In this document: positions 26,301 to 33,978 of the stretch, in pieces | Numbering within the stretch: the first letter of the stretch is position 1 | Layout: each line of letters starts with the position of its first letter | From: Tessaracoccus massiliensis | Lineage (GTDB): Bacteria; Actinomycetota; Actinomycetes; Propionibacteriales; Propionibacteriaceae | Assembly (NCBI RefSeq): GCF_000826065.2 | Contig: NZ_LN623542.1 | Span: forward strand, 94,715-158,714 | Length of the DNA stretch: 64,000 bases | Direction: 5' to 3' | Notes under the pieces: generated by a model | What the model saw: only the letters and a program-made list of their open reading frames with translations | Told to the model about the DNA's origin: nothing | Databases searched by the model: none | Translations under genes and position numbers: made by a program

Positions 26301-28811
26301 GGAGGTGCCACCGGCGCCGTTGTAGTGGTAGAGGCGATCCTCGCCGCCGTCGGTCCAGGGAAGGAGGTACTTACCCTGATCGTACACCGTGGCGCCGTCG
26401 AACTCGATGGTGCGGTTGGTGGGCACCGTGGTGCCTGCGATCGACTCGAGCGGGGAGGTGGCCACCGTGCCGTTGGCGAAGGTGATCTTGCCGGTCTCCC
26501 ACTTCACGATGTTCGACTGTTGCAGGAACGTGGTGGGCAGGTTGCGCTGCCAGATGTTGGCGATGAACTTGTTGTAGTCCACCTTGCCGGCCCAACCCTC
26601 GAAGTCCTGGACGTTGGTGTTGCCCAGCACGGGGTGGGGGTTCCAGGCGTCCTTCAGGTCGTTGTAGATGAACCGCATGACGTTGGAGTTGAGGCCCTTG
26701 TTGGTGGCACCACCGTAGGGCTCGTCCTGCGACCAGTGCGACCAGGTGAGCTGGTTCGGGAAGCGATCGGACCATTCGGACGACAGTTCCCAACCCTGCT
26801 CAGCCAGTTCGCCGGCGAAGCGCTCCATCTCCCAGCCGTACGGGTAGTAGACGTCCACATAGAGCCAGTCGAGGTTGCGCGGCTTCTCGTCGTAGAAGTC
26901 CTGGAAACGCTTCAGCACCTCACCGGTGGCCAGATCCTTCGGGCCGTCGATGTAGTAGGACTGGTTCATCCAGCCCCACGCCTTGCGCGGCGGCATGTAG
27001 AGGAGATCCTCGGAGAAGCTCTTCGCCTCGGAGTAGGACTCGGTGGCGTTGACGTGCACGCCGAAGCTGGAGTTGTACTTGTCGCCGCCAACCTCAGTGA
27101 GGGTCTTCAGATCTTCGAAGCCGCCGGCGCGCTCGTTGTAGTGCCCGGCGTAATCCGGGTGCGCGGCGTCGTGGCCTTCAGACTGGTAGCCCTTGAGCAG
27201 CACGCGCTGACCCAGGTTGTCGGTGGCCAGCGAGATGCGCTTGGTGTCGTCCAGCGTGCGCAGGAACGGGTGCGTCGCCTGGGACACGATGTTGAACGGG
27301 ATGCGGGAGACGACCTGGTTCTTGACGTTCTCCGAGCCGATGGCGGTGGGCATGATCTCGCGGTGCGCGAGAGCGGCGTCCTGCCAGTCGACGACGGCGT
27401 CATCGTTGCGGTCACGCGTGAGTTTCACGGTGACCTGGGGATCGTTCTCGCGGCCGATGTTGCCCTCGGCGTCAGCGTGCTCCTCGACGGACTCGGCCAG
27501 CCACACCCAGGTGCCGGAGTAGGCGGCGCCGTGCTTGACGCCGTCCACCTCGGTGATCTGGCGCTGCAGGCGGTTGTTACCGGTGGCGACGCGGCCGGAG
27601 GTGGTCTGCGGGCCGCGGTTGTCTTCCGTGGCGTTCGACTCGAGCGTGGCGGCCAGCGTGTCGTCGTTGGCCATCAGCAGCCAGGAGCCGTTGATGCCGC
27701 CGGCGGCCGTGGTGGCCAGGGGCTCGAAGCGGTCACCGCTGGTCTGGCGGTTGACGCCGATGAGGCCGGCGGTGAGCTGCGCGTCGTTGCCGGTGACGGT
27801 GACGAGGTTGTGGCCCGGGATGCGGACGCGGTTGACCGCGTTGTCCGGGTCCACGATGTTGGTCAGCGTCATCGTGAGGGCGTCTGCCTCCACGCTGAAC
27901 ACCGCGTCGAAGGACACACCTGCCAGGTTGGGGAAGGTCAGCGCATACGTGGCGGTGTTGCCGGCGACCACCGGATCCGCGACAGTGACGGGCTGCTCGG
28001 CCTCGTTGATGAGGATCGAGGTGAGCGGGGCGCCGAGACGGCCGGCCAGCTGGTCCCCACCGAGGCGGTAGTCGACCACCTGCGGGAAATCGGGGTGGAG
28101 GCGCACGCGCAGCTGATCGCTGGCGATCTCGACGGCGCCCTCAGGGATGGGGATGTCGCCCGGTTCGGGATCAACAGGCGGATCCGTCGGGTCGACGGTG
28201 GTCTCGGTGGCGATGTCCGCGTTGAACTCCGCAAGAGACGACGCCGAGCCCTCAGGCGAGATGGGGTTGGTACCCGCAGAGCCGCCCCACGCCGATTCGT
28301 AGGTCACCCGGACGCAGTTGGCCGACACGGGCGTGTCGAGCGTGATGGTGCGCACCTCTTCGCGGCTGGCCAGGTCACCAGGGAAGGAGCCGGTGGCGAC
28401 CTCGGTGTAGGAGGCGGCAGCGCAATCTGCGCCGACAGCCGTCTCCAGCACGTACTCGTTGATGCGCCCGGAGCCGTTGGACGACAGGCGCGGACTCAGG
28501 TGCACGCGGCCCAGGTCTACTGCGGCGGCGCCGAGCTTGTAGGTGAGCATGTGCGGGAACGCGTCGAAACCGCCCTGCCACTTGCTGTGCCAGTAGGTGT
28601 TCGCGTCACCGTCGAGCGTCAGCGCGGCGGCGCCGTTGGTCCCCTCGCCTGTGGCTTCCACGGAACTCGCGGTGACCGACATGTCTGATTGTGGAATGGG
28701 TGTGTACTCGTAGGCCGCGTGGGCTGTGGTCTGTGGAAAGACCATCCCTCCCACGGCCAAGGCAACGGCGGCGGATACAGCAACCGCGCTGCGCAACTTC
28801 ACTCTGGACAT
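23376..28811 (-). CDS. Secreted GH101 endo-alpha-N-acetylgalactosaminidase, multidomain, with C-terminal cysteine module
   Basis: 1811 residues; the signal peptide ends near TTAHAA. Order by eye: CBM32-like domain (about 35-200), GH101 region with WLYVDVYY (Asp653, nucleophile) and LSSEWSDRF (Glu679, acid/base) and NVQDFEGWAGKVDYNKF, a jelly-roll domain (about 1064-1247), NEW3-type domain (about 1250-1358), NPCBM (about 1360-1507), putative Ig domain (about 1515-1605), a PTEEPTQEP-type linker of about 50 residues, then the two-repeat cysteine module (about 1662-1809). GH101 releases the Gal-GalNAc disaccharide from mucin-type O-glycans. No LPXTG signal; the module may hold it at the surface. 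A 1635-codon open frame on the other strand is only a shadow of GC-rich codons. Confidence 0.9.
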   Translation of the reverse strand: MSRVKLRSAVAVSAAVALAVGGMVFPQTTAHAAYEYTPIPQSDMSVTASSVEATGEGTNGAAALTLDGDANTYWHSKWQGGFDAFPHMLTYKLGAAAVDLGRVHLSPRLSSNGSGRINEYVLETAVGADCAAASYTEVATGSFPGDLASREEVRTITLDTPVSANCVRVTYESAWGGSAGTNPISPEGSASSLAEFNADIATETTVDPTDPPVDPEPGDIPIPEGAVEIASDQLRVRLHPDFPQVVDYRLGGDQLAGRLGAPLTSILINEAEQPVTVADPVVAGNTATYALTFPNLAGVSFDAVFSVEADALTMTLTNIVDPDNAVNRVRIPGHNLVTVTGNDAQLTAGLIGVNRQTSGDRFEPLATTAAGGINGSWLLMANDDTLAATLESNATEDNRGPQTTSGRVATGNNRLQRQITEVDGVKHGAAYSGTWVWLAESVEEHADAEGNIGRENDPQVTVKLTRDRNDDAVVDWQDAALAHREIMPTAIGSENVKNQVVSRIPFNIVSQATHPFLRTLDDTKRISLATDNLGQRVLLKGYQSEGHDAAHPDYAGHYNERAGGFEDLKTLTEVGGDKYNSSFGVHVNATESYSEAKSFSEDLLYMPPRKAWGWMNQSYYIDGPKDLATGEVLKRFQDFYDEKPRNLDWLYVDVYYPYGWEMERFAGELAEQGWELSSEWSDRFPNQLTWSHWSQDEPYGGATNKGLNSNVMRFIYNDLKDAWNPHPVLGNTNVQDFEGWAGKVDYNKFIANIWQRNLPTTFLQQSNIVKWETGKITFANGTVATSPLESIAGTTVPTNRTIEFDGATVYDQGKYLLPWTDGGEDRLYHYNGAGGTSVWELGDAWKQQASLTLFELTDTGRVEVGEIAVTDGSVTIDAQKNTAYVLYPTSAVPEPVSPQWGEGSGINDPGFFSGTTADYDVQGDVTVEYNERRNYEANFGPGESSISQRLTLPAGTYSAWAWVEIEPGKTRPVTVEATGSGITAAGYTEAVDGGVANTIQASTVMNATASDQKLRFNHQRVRVTFTTDGSAFDFTVKAPAGDALVRVDDLRVVEFTPSVDPAATEETIFFEDYENTDTGYFPFVTGRTNAGGDARTQLARLHAPYSQKGWWGVDETNTVSEGAKYNDNVLHGNWSLMLNNENTGEVLKTSPGAIPFKAGQRYRVSFDYQTTYADQYRIRLGSDVVTDDGVRTVNAVSDVLGQQRETATWSQEFDASCGANAFIAVDKLAGANTQHNMTIDDIRVEHLGAAETNACLEGTMSVSGTPQAGREMTVTTTITSLSDEATDVTHKLDLPEGWTATVATAGPTELAFGETSTQVWTVTVPEGAQDSVFTFTGTVTVDGAESSITRTHNVIVVEPLPEGEIYLSDMRDRVVGQPSNGWGPIEWDLGNGEQGAGDGPPLKIDGETYLKGIGMHAPANVTFGLEGECQQFKATVGINDIQTGRGSVIFIVQGDGEELYRTPILRHNSEAYEIDIDITGVNQLRLIANDAGDGNGNDHADWALARVVCSSDEVPGDTVDPEITAIGAQTGTVGEEFSLQVEATDDVSEALTYSATGLPAGLSIDENTGLISGTPTAAGTSNVTVTVTDEAGNAATATFALTVSPAPTVDPTEEPTEEPTQEPTEEPTQEPTEEPTEEPTQEPTDDPTDDPTDTPTDKPTEPKKFERTAPYTKPGLHKDLNGRDWNTVCEPYSQTERCRTDIWATVVLLTDEGFQVKQGWAFNNLTYLPFMTKAAWGDNPLANTGEWTADTDSRQWRTVCGTAETGRDGCRSYAYVTVYKAVPRPAGGYEFSQYNEWVFNNIVMFGDPSWR

Positions 28812-28881
28812 CTACGTCCCTTCGGGTCGATTTCGCCGGGGCACAGCCACAGTGCACCGGCACTTACTTCACGTGGGTTCG

Positions 28882-28910
28882 ACTCTAGCGATCGCCCCTG
28901 ACAATGTCCG
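28882..28910 (-). promoter_or_regulatory. Candidate promoter of the GH101 gene
   Basis: Reading leftward, CGGACA (28905-28910) and TAGAGT (28882-28887) are spaced by 17 bp, giving a leader of about 65 nt that ends with GAAGGGA before the ATG. Confidence 0.4.
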
Positions 28911-29069
28911 CGAGGGGTAGCGATTAGCTCGTTCAAACCATCTGCAACCAGCCGAAACGCTCACTCACGCTGCGAGCGTCGCCGACCCCCGAGCCACTGG
29001 GGTTGGGAATGGACTGCGGCCCTGGCTCTGAGCATGGCGGCCCGAGGAACGAGGACCGCGACACGACGA

Positions 29070-29280
29070 AGGCGCCGTCGCCGTGGCCTCGTACACCGTC
29101 ACGAACGCATACGAGCGGTAGCCATCACGACCAGTACGGGCAGTGTCACACTCGGTCATCCACTTGCGGCCGTTGGTCGACGCAGTCCACTCACCGTCAT
29201 TCGCCAAGGGATTGGCACCCCAGGCCTCACGCGTCATCAACGGCAGGTAGGTGAGGTTGTTGAACGCCCAACCGTCCGTA
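29070..29280 (-). pseudogene. Decayed copy of the GH101 C-terminal cysteine module
   Basis: About 70 residues match the end of the adjacent GH101 protein almost position by position: GWAFNNLTYLPLMTREAWG, NPLANDGEWTAS, WMTECDTARTGRDG and FVTVYEA. The second Cys of the last pair is Tyr (GYRS), the first half of the module is missing, and the sequence runs into unrelated DNA on both sides. It is the tail of a former paralogue or a duplicated fragment. Confidence 0.7.
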
Positions 29281-29283
29281 CGG

Positions 29284-29590
29284 ACGAACTGGCCGAGGCC
29301 CGTATCGCCGTGCGCGACATGCTGCGCGAACTCCATGCAGGCAGCGCCTCACTCCCCCTCCCCGACCCCCGCACCACCGTCAAGCGCTGGGCCACCACGT
29401 ATCGCCCGCCGGGCTCGCCGCACGTATGGGCGCCGCTGGCGTCTCCGACCGCGAAGCGCTGCCGCTGGCCGACGCGGTGACCGTGCTGCATGCCGCACTC
29501 CACCCCGAAGCGTGGCCTGAACTGCCGCCGCATGGCCGAGGCCGCAAACGTGACCCCGAGGCGGTCCCTGCACACAAACGCTTTGGCGTT
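29284..29590 (+). other. Orphan coding-like segment, frameshifted
   Basis: Rightward codons look protein-coding in two successive frames: ELAEARIAVRDMLRELHAG (29,290 on), then from about 29,410 AGLAARMGAAGVSDREA and DAVTVLHAALHPEAWPELP. There is no start on the left, where it joins the module remnant, and a frameshift lies between. It is probably the tail of a broken gene of unknown family. The rest of the 28,812-29,610 gap holds only the features listed. Confidence 0.3.
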
Positions 29591-29610
29591 CCGGCCCTAG
29601 TCAGCAAAAG

Positions 29611-29681
29611 AGCGGGCGACGGGAATCGAACCCGCGTGTTCAGCTTGGGAAGCTGACGCTCTACCATTGAGCTACGCCCGC
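29611..29681 (-). tRNA. tRNA-Gly (anticodon CCC)
   Basis: On the minus strand the acceptor arms GCGGGCG and CGCCCGC pair (7 bp). The anticodon stem TCAGC/GCTGA encloses the loop TTCCCAA, giving anticodon CCC, which reads GGG glycine codons. The T arm contains GGTTCGATTCC. CCA is not encoded. Confidence 0.93.
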
Positions 29682-29756
29682 GTGGAGAACAGATTAGCAG
29701 GCATCGCGACGCGGCCCCACCTACCCCGGCCCGCCGCTCATCAGTAGGCTGGTGGC

Positions 29757-32519
29757 GTGACGCAGACGCAGCCCCCGCTCAAGCGGGACGAGCGTGCGAT
29801 CACGCGGCTGGCGATGGCCCACGACGCCTCACATTTCCTCCTGACGCCCAGCGCCGTCGTCACCCCCACCAGCACGCAGGAGGTGGCAGATCTCCTGGTC
29901 GCGGCCAGCGAACTGCACCAGCCCATCGGGTTCCGCTCCGGCGGCACCAGCCTCTGCGGCCAGGCCGTCACCGACGGCGTGCTCGTCGACACCCGCAAGC
30001 ACTTTCGCGACATCGAAGTGCTCGACGACGGCGAACGCGTGCGCGCAGGTGTCGGCGCCACGCTGGGCGCGGTCAACGCCCGGCTCGCGCCCTACGGCCG
30101 TAGGCTGGGGCCGGATCCCACCAGCGAGGTGGCCTGCACCATCGGCGGTATCATCGCCAACAACTCCAGCGGCATGCTGGCCGGCGCGCAGCACACGGCC
30201 TACCACACCGTCGAATCCATGGTGTTCGTACTGCCCAGCGGCCGCATCGTCGACACCGCGGACCCGACGGCCGATATCACGCTGCGCGTCGAGGAGACCA
30301 GGCTGGTGGGCGGGCTCCACATGCTGCGGCAGCGCCTGCGCACCAACCCGGAGTCGATCGCCGACATCAACCGCCTGTTCAGCATCAAGAACACCATGGG
30401 CTACGGCATCAACGCCCTCCTGGAGTTCCACCGCCCGGTCGACATCATCCCCCACCTCCTCATCGGCTCCGAGGGCACGCTGGGCTTCGTCGCCGAGGCG
30501 ACGTTCCGCACCGTGCCCCGGTTCAGCCACTCGGCGGCGGCACTGGCGGTGTTCCCGGATCTCGACGCGGCGGCAGAGGCCGTGCCCGGGCTGGTCGGGC
30601 ACGGGTTCGGGTCCATTGAACTGATGGACGTGGCCGCGCTGCGGGTGGTGCGGGACCAACCCACGGCGCCCCGGATCCTGCGCGATATGGAGCTCACCAC
30701 CCAGTCAGTGCTGCTGATCGAACTGCACGACACCGACGCGGACTCGCTGGCCGAACGCCTGGTGGCGGCGCGGGCTGCGCTGCGCGGCCTCGACGTGGAC
30801 CACGTGGTGGAACTCACCACGGACCCCGCCGAGAAGAACGCGCTGGTCGAACTGCGCCGCGGTCTCTACGCGCTGGTCGCCGGCGCACGCACCTCCGGCA
30901 CCACCACCCTGCTGGAGGACCTCAGCCTCCCCCTCGACCGGTTCGCGGAGATGTGCAAGGCGCTCGACGCGCTGTTCGACAAGCACGGCTACGGCATCGA
31001 CAACGTGCCGCTGTTCGCCCACGCCCGCGACGGCAACATCCACTTCCTGCTCAGCGAACGCTTCGACGAGCCGGCGGGCCTGCTGCGCTACCGCAAGTTC
31101 ACCCGTGACCTGGTGCGGCAGGTGCTGCGTCGCGGCGGCATCCTCAAGGCCGAGCACGGCACCGGGCGCGCCATGGCCCCGTTCGTCCGCGCCCAGTACG
31201 GCGACGAACTGTACGAGGTGATGCGCGAGATCAAGCACCTGTTCGACCCGGCCAACATCCTCAACCCCGGCGTCATCATCTCCGACGACCCGGACCAGCA
31301 CCTGCGCAACCTCAAACTCATGCCCACCATCGAGCCGGAGGTGGACTCCTGCATCGAATGCGGCTACTGCGAGGCAGGCTGCCCCTCCCGCGACCTCACC
31401 CTCACGCCGCGGCAGCGCATCGTGCTTCGCCGCGAGTTGGCCGCCCGCCAGCCAGACCACAAGCTGCTGGAGGCCATCAGCGACGAGTACCTCTACTCCG
31501 CCATCGAGACCTGCGCCGTGGGCGGCATGTGCGCGGTGGCCTGCCCACTGGGCATCAACGTGGGAGACCTGGTGCGCCGCCAACGCGAGGACCTCGCCCA
31601 GGGCATCGAGAAGAAGGCGTGGACGCAGGCCGCCCGCAACTGGGGCCTCGCCACCAGGATGGGATCGGCCGCACTGACCATGGCCAAGACGACGGCGCCG
31701 CTGGCCAACGCGGTAACCACCTTCGGCCGCCGCACGCTGGGCGAGGAAGCCGTGCCCGGCTACGACGAGCGCCTGCCGCGCGGCGCGGGCCTGAAACGCC
31801 GCCCCCGCCGTCGGGACAGGGGCCGGCTGTACGGGGTGGCGGCCTACTTCCCCAGCTGCCTGCAGACCGTCTTCGCCCCCGCGGGGCAGGGCACGTTCCA
31901 GGCTTTCCGCGAGGTCGCGAACCGGGCGGGTGTGCAGGTGTCGCTGATAGACGCCGGGGACCTGTGCTGCGGCTCGCCGTGGAAGGCCAAGGGTCTCACC
32001 GACGGCTACGAGATCATGAAGGCCAAGACCCTGGCCGGCATCACTGCACGCACCGCCGACGGGCAGGTCCCCATCGTCGTCGACGCCTCCAGTTGCACGC
32101 AGGGGCTCCGCGACATGGCGGAGGGCCGCAACCTGGAGATCATCGACCTGGTGCAGTTCGCCGCCGAGCATCTCCTCAACGATCTGGAGGTCACGCACCC
32201 CATCGGGTCGATCGCACTGCACCCGACGTGCGCCTCCACCAGGCTGGGCATCAATGACCACCTGCTGGCCATCGCGAAGACCATCAGCGACGACGTGGTG
32301 GTGCCGGATTCCTGGGCCTGCTGCGGCTGGGCGGGCGACCGGGGTCTGCTGCACCCGGAGCTGACCGCGTCGGCGACGGCGGAGATGGCCGAGGAGCTGT
32401 CGCAGCGGAAGTTCGCCGCCTACGCGTCGCTGAACCGTACCTGCGAGCTGGGCATGAGCCGCGCGACGGGCGAGACGTACGTGCACATCATCGAGCTGCT
32501 GGCCCAGGCCACGAGGTAA
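29757..32519 (+). CDS. FAD/Fe-S D-2-hydroxyacid (D-lactate) dehydrogenase
   Basis: 920 residues from GTG 29757; TAGGCT lies 6 nt upstream. The N-terminal half is a PCMH-type FAD-binding oxidase: FRSGGTSLCGQAVTDG, GGIIANNSSGM, GSEGTLGFVAEAT, with the substrate and FAD-linked C-domain ending EHGTGRAMAPFV and FDPANILNPG. It is followed by two 4Fe-4S motifs (CIECGYCEAGCPS; CAVGGMCAVACP) and two CCG domains (LCCGSPWKAKG; ACCGWAGDRG). This Dld2-type fusion oxidises D-lactate or a related 2-hydroxyacid and passes electrons to quinone. It fits a lactate-using propionic acid bacterium; substrate inferred. Confidence 0.87.
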   Translation: MTQTQPPLKRDERAITRLAMAHDASHFLLTPSAVVTPTSTQEVADLLVAASELHQPIGFRSGGTSLCGQAVTDGVLVDTRKHFRDIEVLDDGERVRAGVGATLGAVNARLAPYGRRLGPDPTSEVACTIGGIIANNSSGMLAGAQHTAYHTVESMVFVLPSGRIVDTADPTADITLRVEETRLVGGLHMLRQRLRTNPESIADINRLFSIKNTMGYGINALLEFHRPVDIIPHLLIGSEGTLGFVAEATFRTVPRFSHSAAALAVFPDLDAAAEAVPGLVGHGFGSIELMDVAALRVVRDQPTAPRILRDMELTTQSVLLIELHDTDADSLAERLVAARAALRGLDVDHVVELTTDPAEKNALVELRRGLYALVAGARTSGTTTLLEDLSLPLDRFAEMCKALDALFDKHGYGIDNVPLFAHARDGNIHFLLSERFDEPAGLLRYRKFTRDLVRQVLRRGGILKAEHGTGRAMAPFVRAQYGDELYEVMREIKHLFDPANILNPGVIISDDPDQHLRNLKLMPTIEPEVDSCIECGYCEAGCPSRDLTLTPRQRIVLRRELAARQPDHKLLEAISDEYLYSAIETCAVGGMCAVACPLGINVGDLVRRQREDLAQGIEKKAWTQAARNWGLATRMGSAALTMAKTTAPLANAVTTFGRRTLGEEAVPGYDERLPRGAGLKRRPRRRDRGRLYGVAAYFPSCLQTVFAPAGQGTFQAFREVANRAGVQVSLIDAGDLCCGSPWKAKGLTDGYEIMKAKTLAGITARTADGQVPIVVDASSCTQGLRDMAEGRNLEIIDLVQFAAEHLLNDLEVTHPIGSIALHPTCASTRLGINDHLLAIAKTISDDVVVPDSWACCGWAGDRGLLHPELTASATAEMAEELSQRKFAAYASLNRTCELGMSRATGETYVHIIELLAQATR

Positions 32520-32522
32520 CCG

Positions 32523-32632
32523 TTCCCTGAGCGTCCGCAGCCTGACCAACACCCCAACCAGCGGGGCCAAGGCCAATGAAGCGCTGCGGCGGCCCTTCGT
32601 CGCCGCGCGGGCGCAACGCTCAGCGACCAGCT
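32523..32632. repeat. Family B repeat, diverged
   Basis: TCCCTGAGCGTCCGCAGCC at the left and CAACGCTCAGCGACCAG at the right flank a variable centre, between convergent genes. It shares CGCAGCC(T/C)GACCA(A/G)CACCCCA with the copy near 62,225. Confidence 0.5.
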
Positions 32633-33978
32633 CAGCCGATGGCAGTGTTGACGAGCTGGATGAGGTCAAGGTCCCGGGCGACCGGGGTGAAGCCCATCCG
32701 CAGCACCACCAGACGCTCGCTGGGGACGATGAACATCCGCTGGCCGTCGTGCCCATCCGCCCAGAACGTGTCCGCCGGCAGTTCCGGGTGGACCAGCGAA
32801 CCATCGGCGCGGTGGTTGACCCACCAACTGGCCCCGTAGTTCGCCGACGACGGGTCCGTCGAGTCGACGGGCGTCACCGTCGTCGACTCCTCGATCCAGC
32901 CCTCCGGTAGCAGCCGCTGCCCGTCGACCACGCCGTCGTCCAGGACGAACTGGCCGATCCGGGCCCAGTCGCGCGGGGTGGCCCACAGGTACGAGCCGCA
33001 CACGGGCGTGCCGCTGGCATCCGGCTCCAGCACCGCCGAGGCCAGGCCCAGCGGAGCGAACAGCTGCTCGCGGGGCATGGTGGGGCCGCCGCCTAGCCGG
33101 TCGTTGAGCACGGCACACGCCAGCACGGAACTGCCGGTGGAGTACTGCTCGAACGTGCCCGGCTCGTGGGCCGCGGGGAGGCCGGCGACGTACCCGGCCA
33201 TGTCGTCGGTGTCGAACAGCATCTTCGTGATGGGCGAGCCCAGCTCGTAGGTCTCGTCCCATTCGAGGCCGCTGGTCATGCGCATCAGGTCATCGACGGT
33301 GATCTCCGCGCGCTGATCCGTCCACTCCGGGCGCAGGTTGGAGTCTTCCGGCGTGAGCGCGCCCTGCATCACAGCCCGCCCGACCAACAGGTTGGTCACC
33401 GACTTGGTCATGGACCAGCCCAGTTGGGCGGTATTCGAGGTGAACCCGTCCGCGTAGCGTTCGCCGACGATCTCACCGTCCTTGACCACCACGACGGCGC
33501 GGGTGCCCAACGCGGCGACCTCACCGTCGGGCAGGTGGTCACCGAACGCCCGCCCGATGGCCTCGTCGAGCGACGGGTCGAGGCGGGGGTCTTCAGTCAG
33601 CAGCATGGTGGGCGGCACCGGCTCGGGCGGCTCGAACGCCGGCGGCCGCGCGGCGATGGTGCAGCCGTAGCCCTGGGTGTAATAGGCCGTCTGGCCGGCG
33701 AGCAGGCCCAGCACCGAGACGTAGGTGTAGCCGTTGCGGTTGTTGTACTGCGACAGGTACGGCACCAGCGGGTTGGGCGGCAGATCCGTCTCGGCGTTGC
33801 CCCTGTCGGCGATCTCGGTGAGCGCGCACAGGTTGTGCGCCGCGTACCCGGTGCCGGTGCGCAGGATGGGCCGCACGTAGAGGTACACCGAAAGCGCGGC
33901 CACGAACACCACCGCCAGGATCAGGCACAGGACGATGACCCAGCGCGGCCTGCGCGGAGCCTCAACCTGCGTCGACAC
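32632..33978 (-). CDS. Membrane-anchored serine hydrolase (beta-lactamase/PBP-like, class C fold)
   Basis: 448 residues from GTG 33978, which follows the PFK stop with no gap (TGAGTG). One N-terminal membrane helix (WVIVLCLILAVVFVAALSVY) is followed by a linker. From about residue 150 there is a beta-lactamase-family domain: SxxK is SMTK, the YxN-type motif is QYSTGSS, and HDGQ near the end stands in the KTG position. Such proteins are esterases, D-aminopeptidases or carboxypeptidases acting outside the membrane; the substrate is not known. Coupling to pfkA looks like chance operon packing. Confidence 0.83.
   Translation of the reverse strand: MSTQVEAPRRPRWVIVLCLILAVVFVAALSVYLYVRPILRTGTGYAAHNLCALTEIADRGNAETDLPPNPLVPYLSQYNNRNGYTYVSVLGLLAGQTAYYTQGYGCTIAARPPAFEPPEPVPPTMLLTEDPRLDPSLDEAIGRAFGDHLPDGEVAALGTRAVVVVKDGEIVGERYADGFTSNTAQLGWSMTKSVTNLLVGRAVMQGALTPEDSNLRPEWTDQRAEITVDDLMRMTSGLEWDETYELGSPITKMLFDTDDMAGYVAGLPAAHEPGTFEQYSTGSSVLACAVLNDRLGGGPTMPREQLFAPLGLASAVLEPDASGTPVCGSYLWATPRDWARIGQFVLDDGVVDGQRLLPEGWIEESTTVTPVDSTDPSSANYGASWWVNHRADGSLVHPELPADTFWADGHDGQRMFIVPSERLVVLRMGFTPVARDLDLIQLVNTAIG

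Noticed and set aside
23781-28688. 1635-codon open frame on the plus strand opposite the GH101 gene
   Set aside because: It mirrors the GH101 coding strand. Its translation is rich in R/G/V/D/H without motifs, a GC-skew shadow, while the minus strand has a signal peptide and clear GH101 and NPCBM domains.
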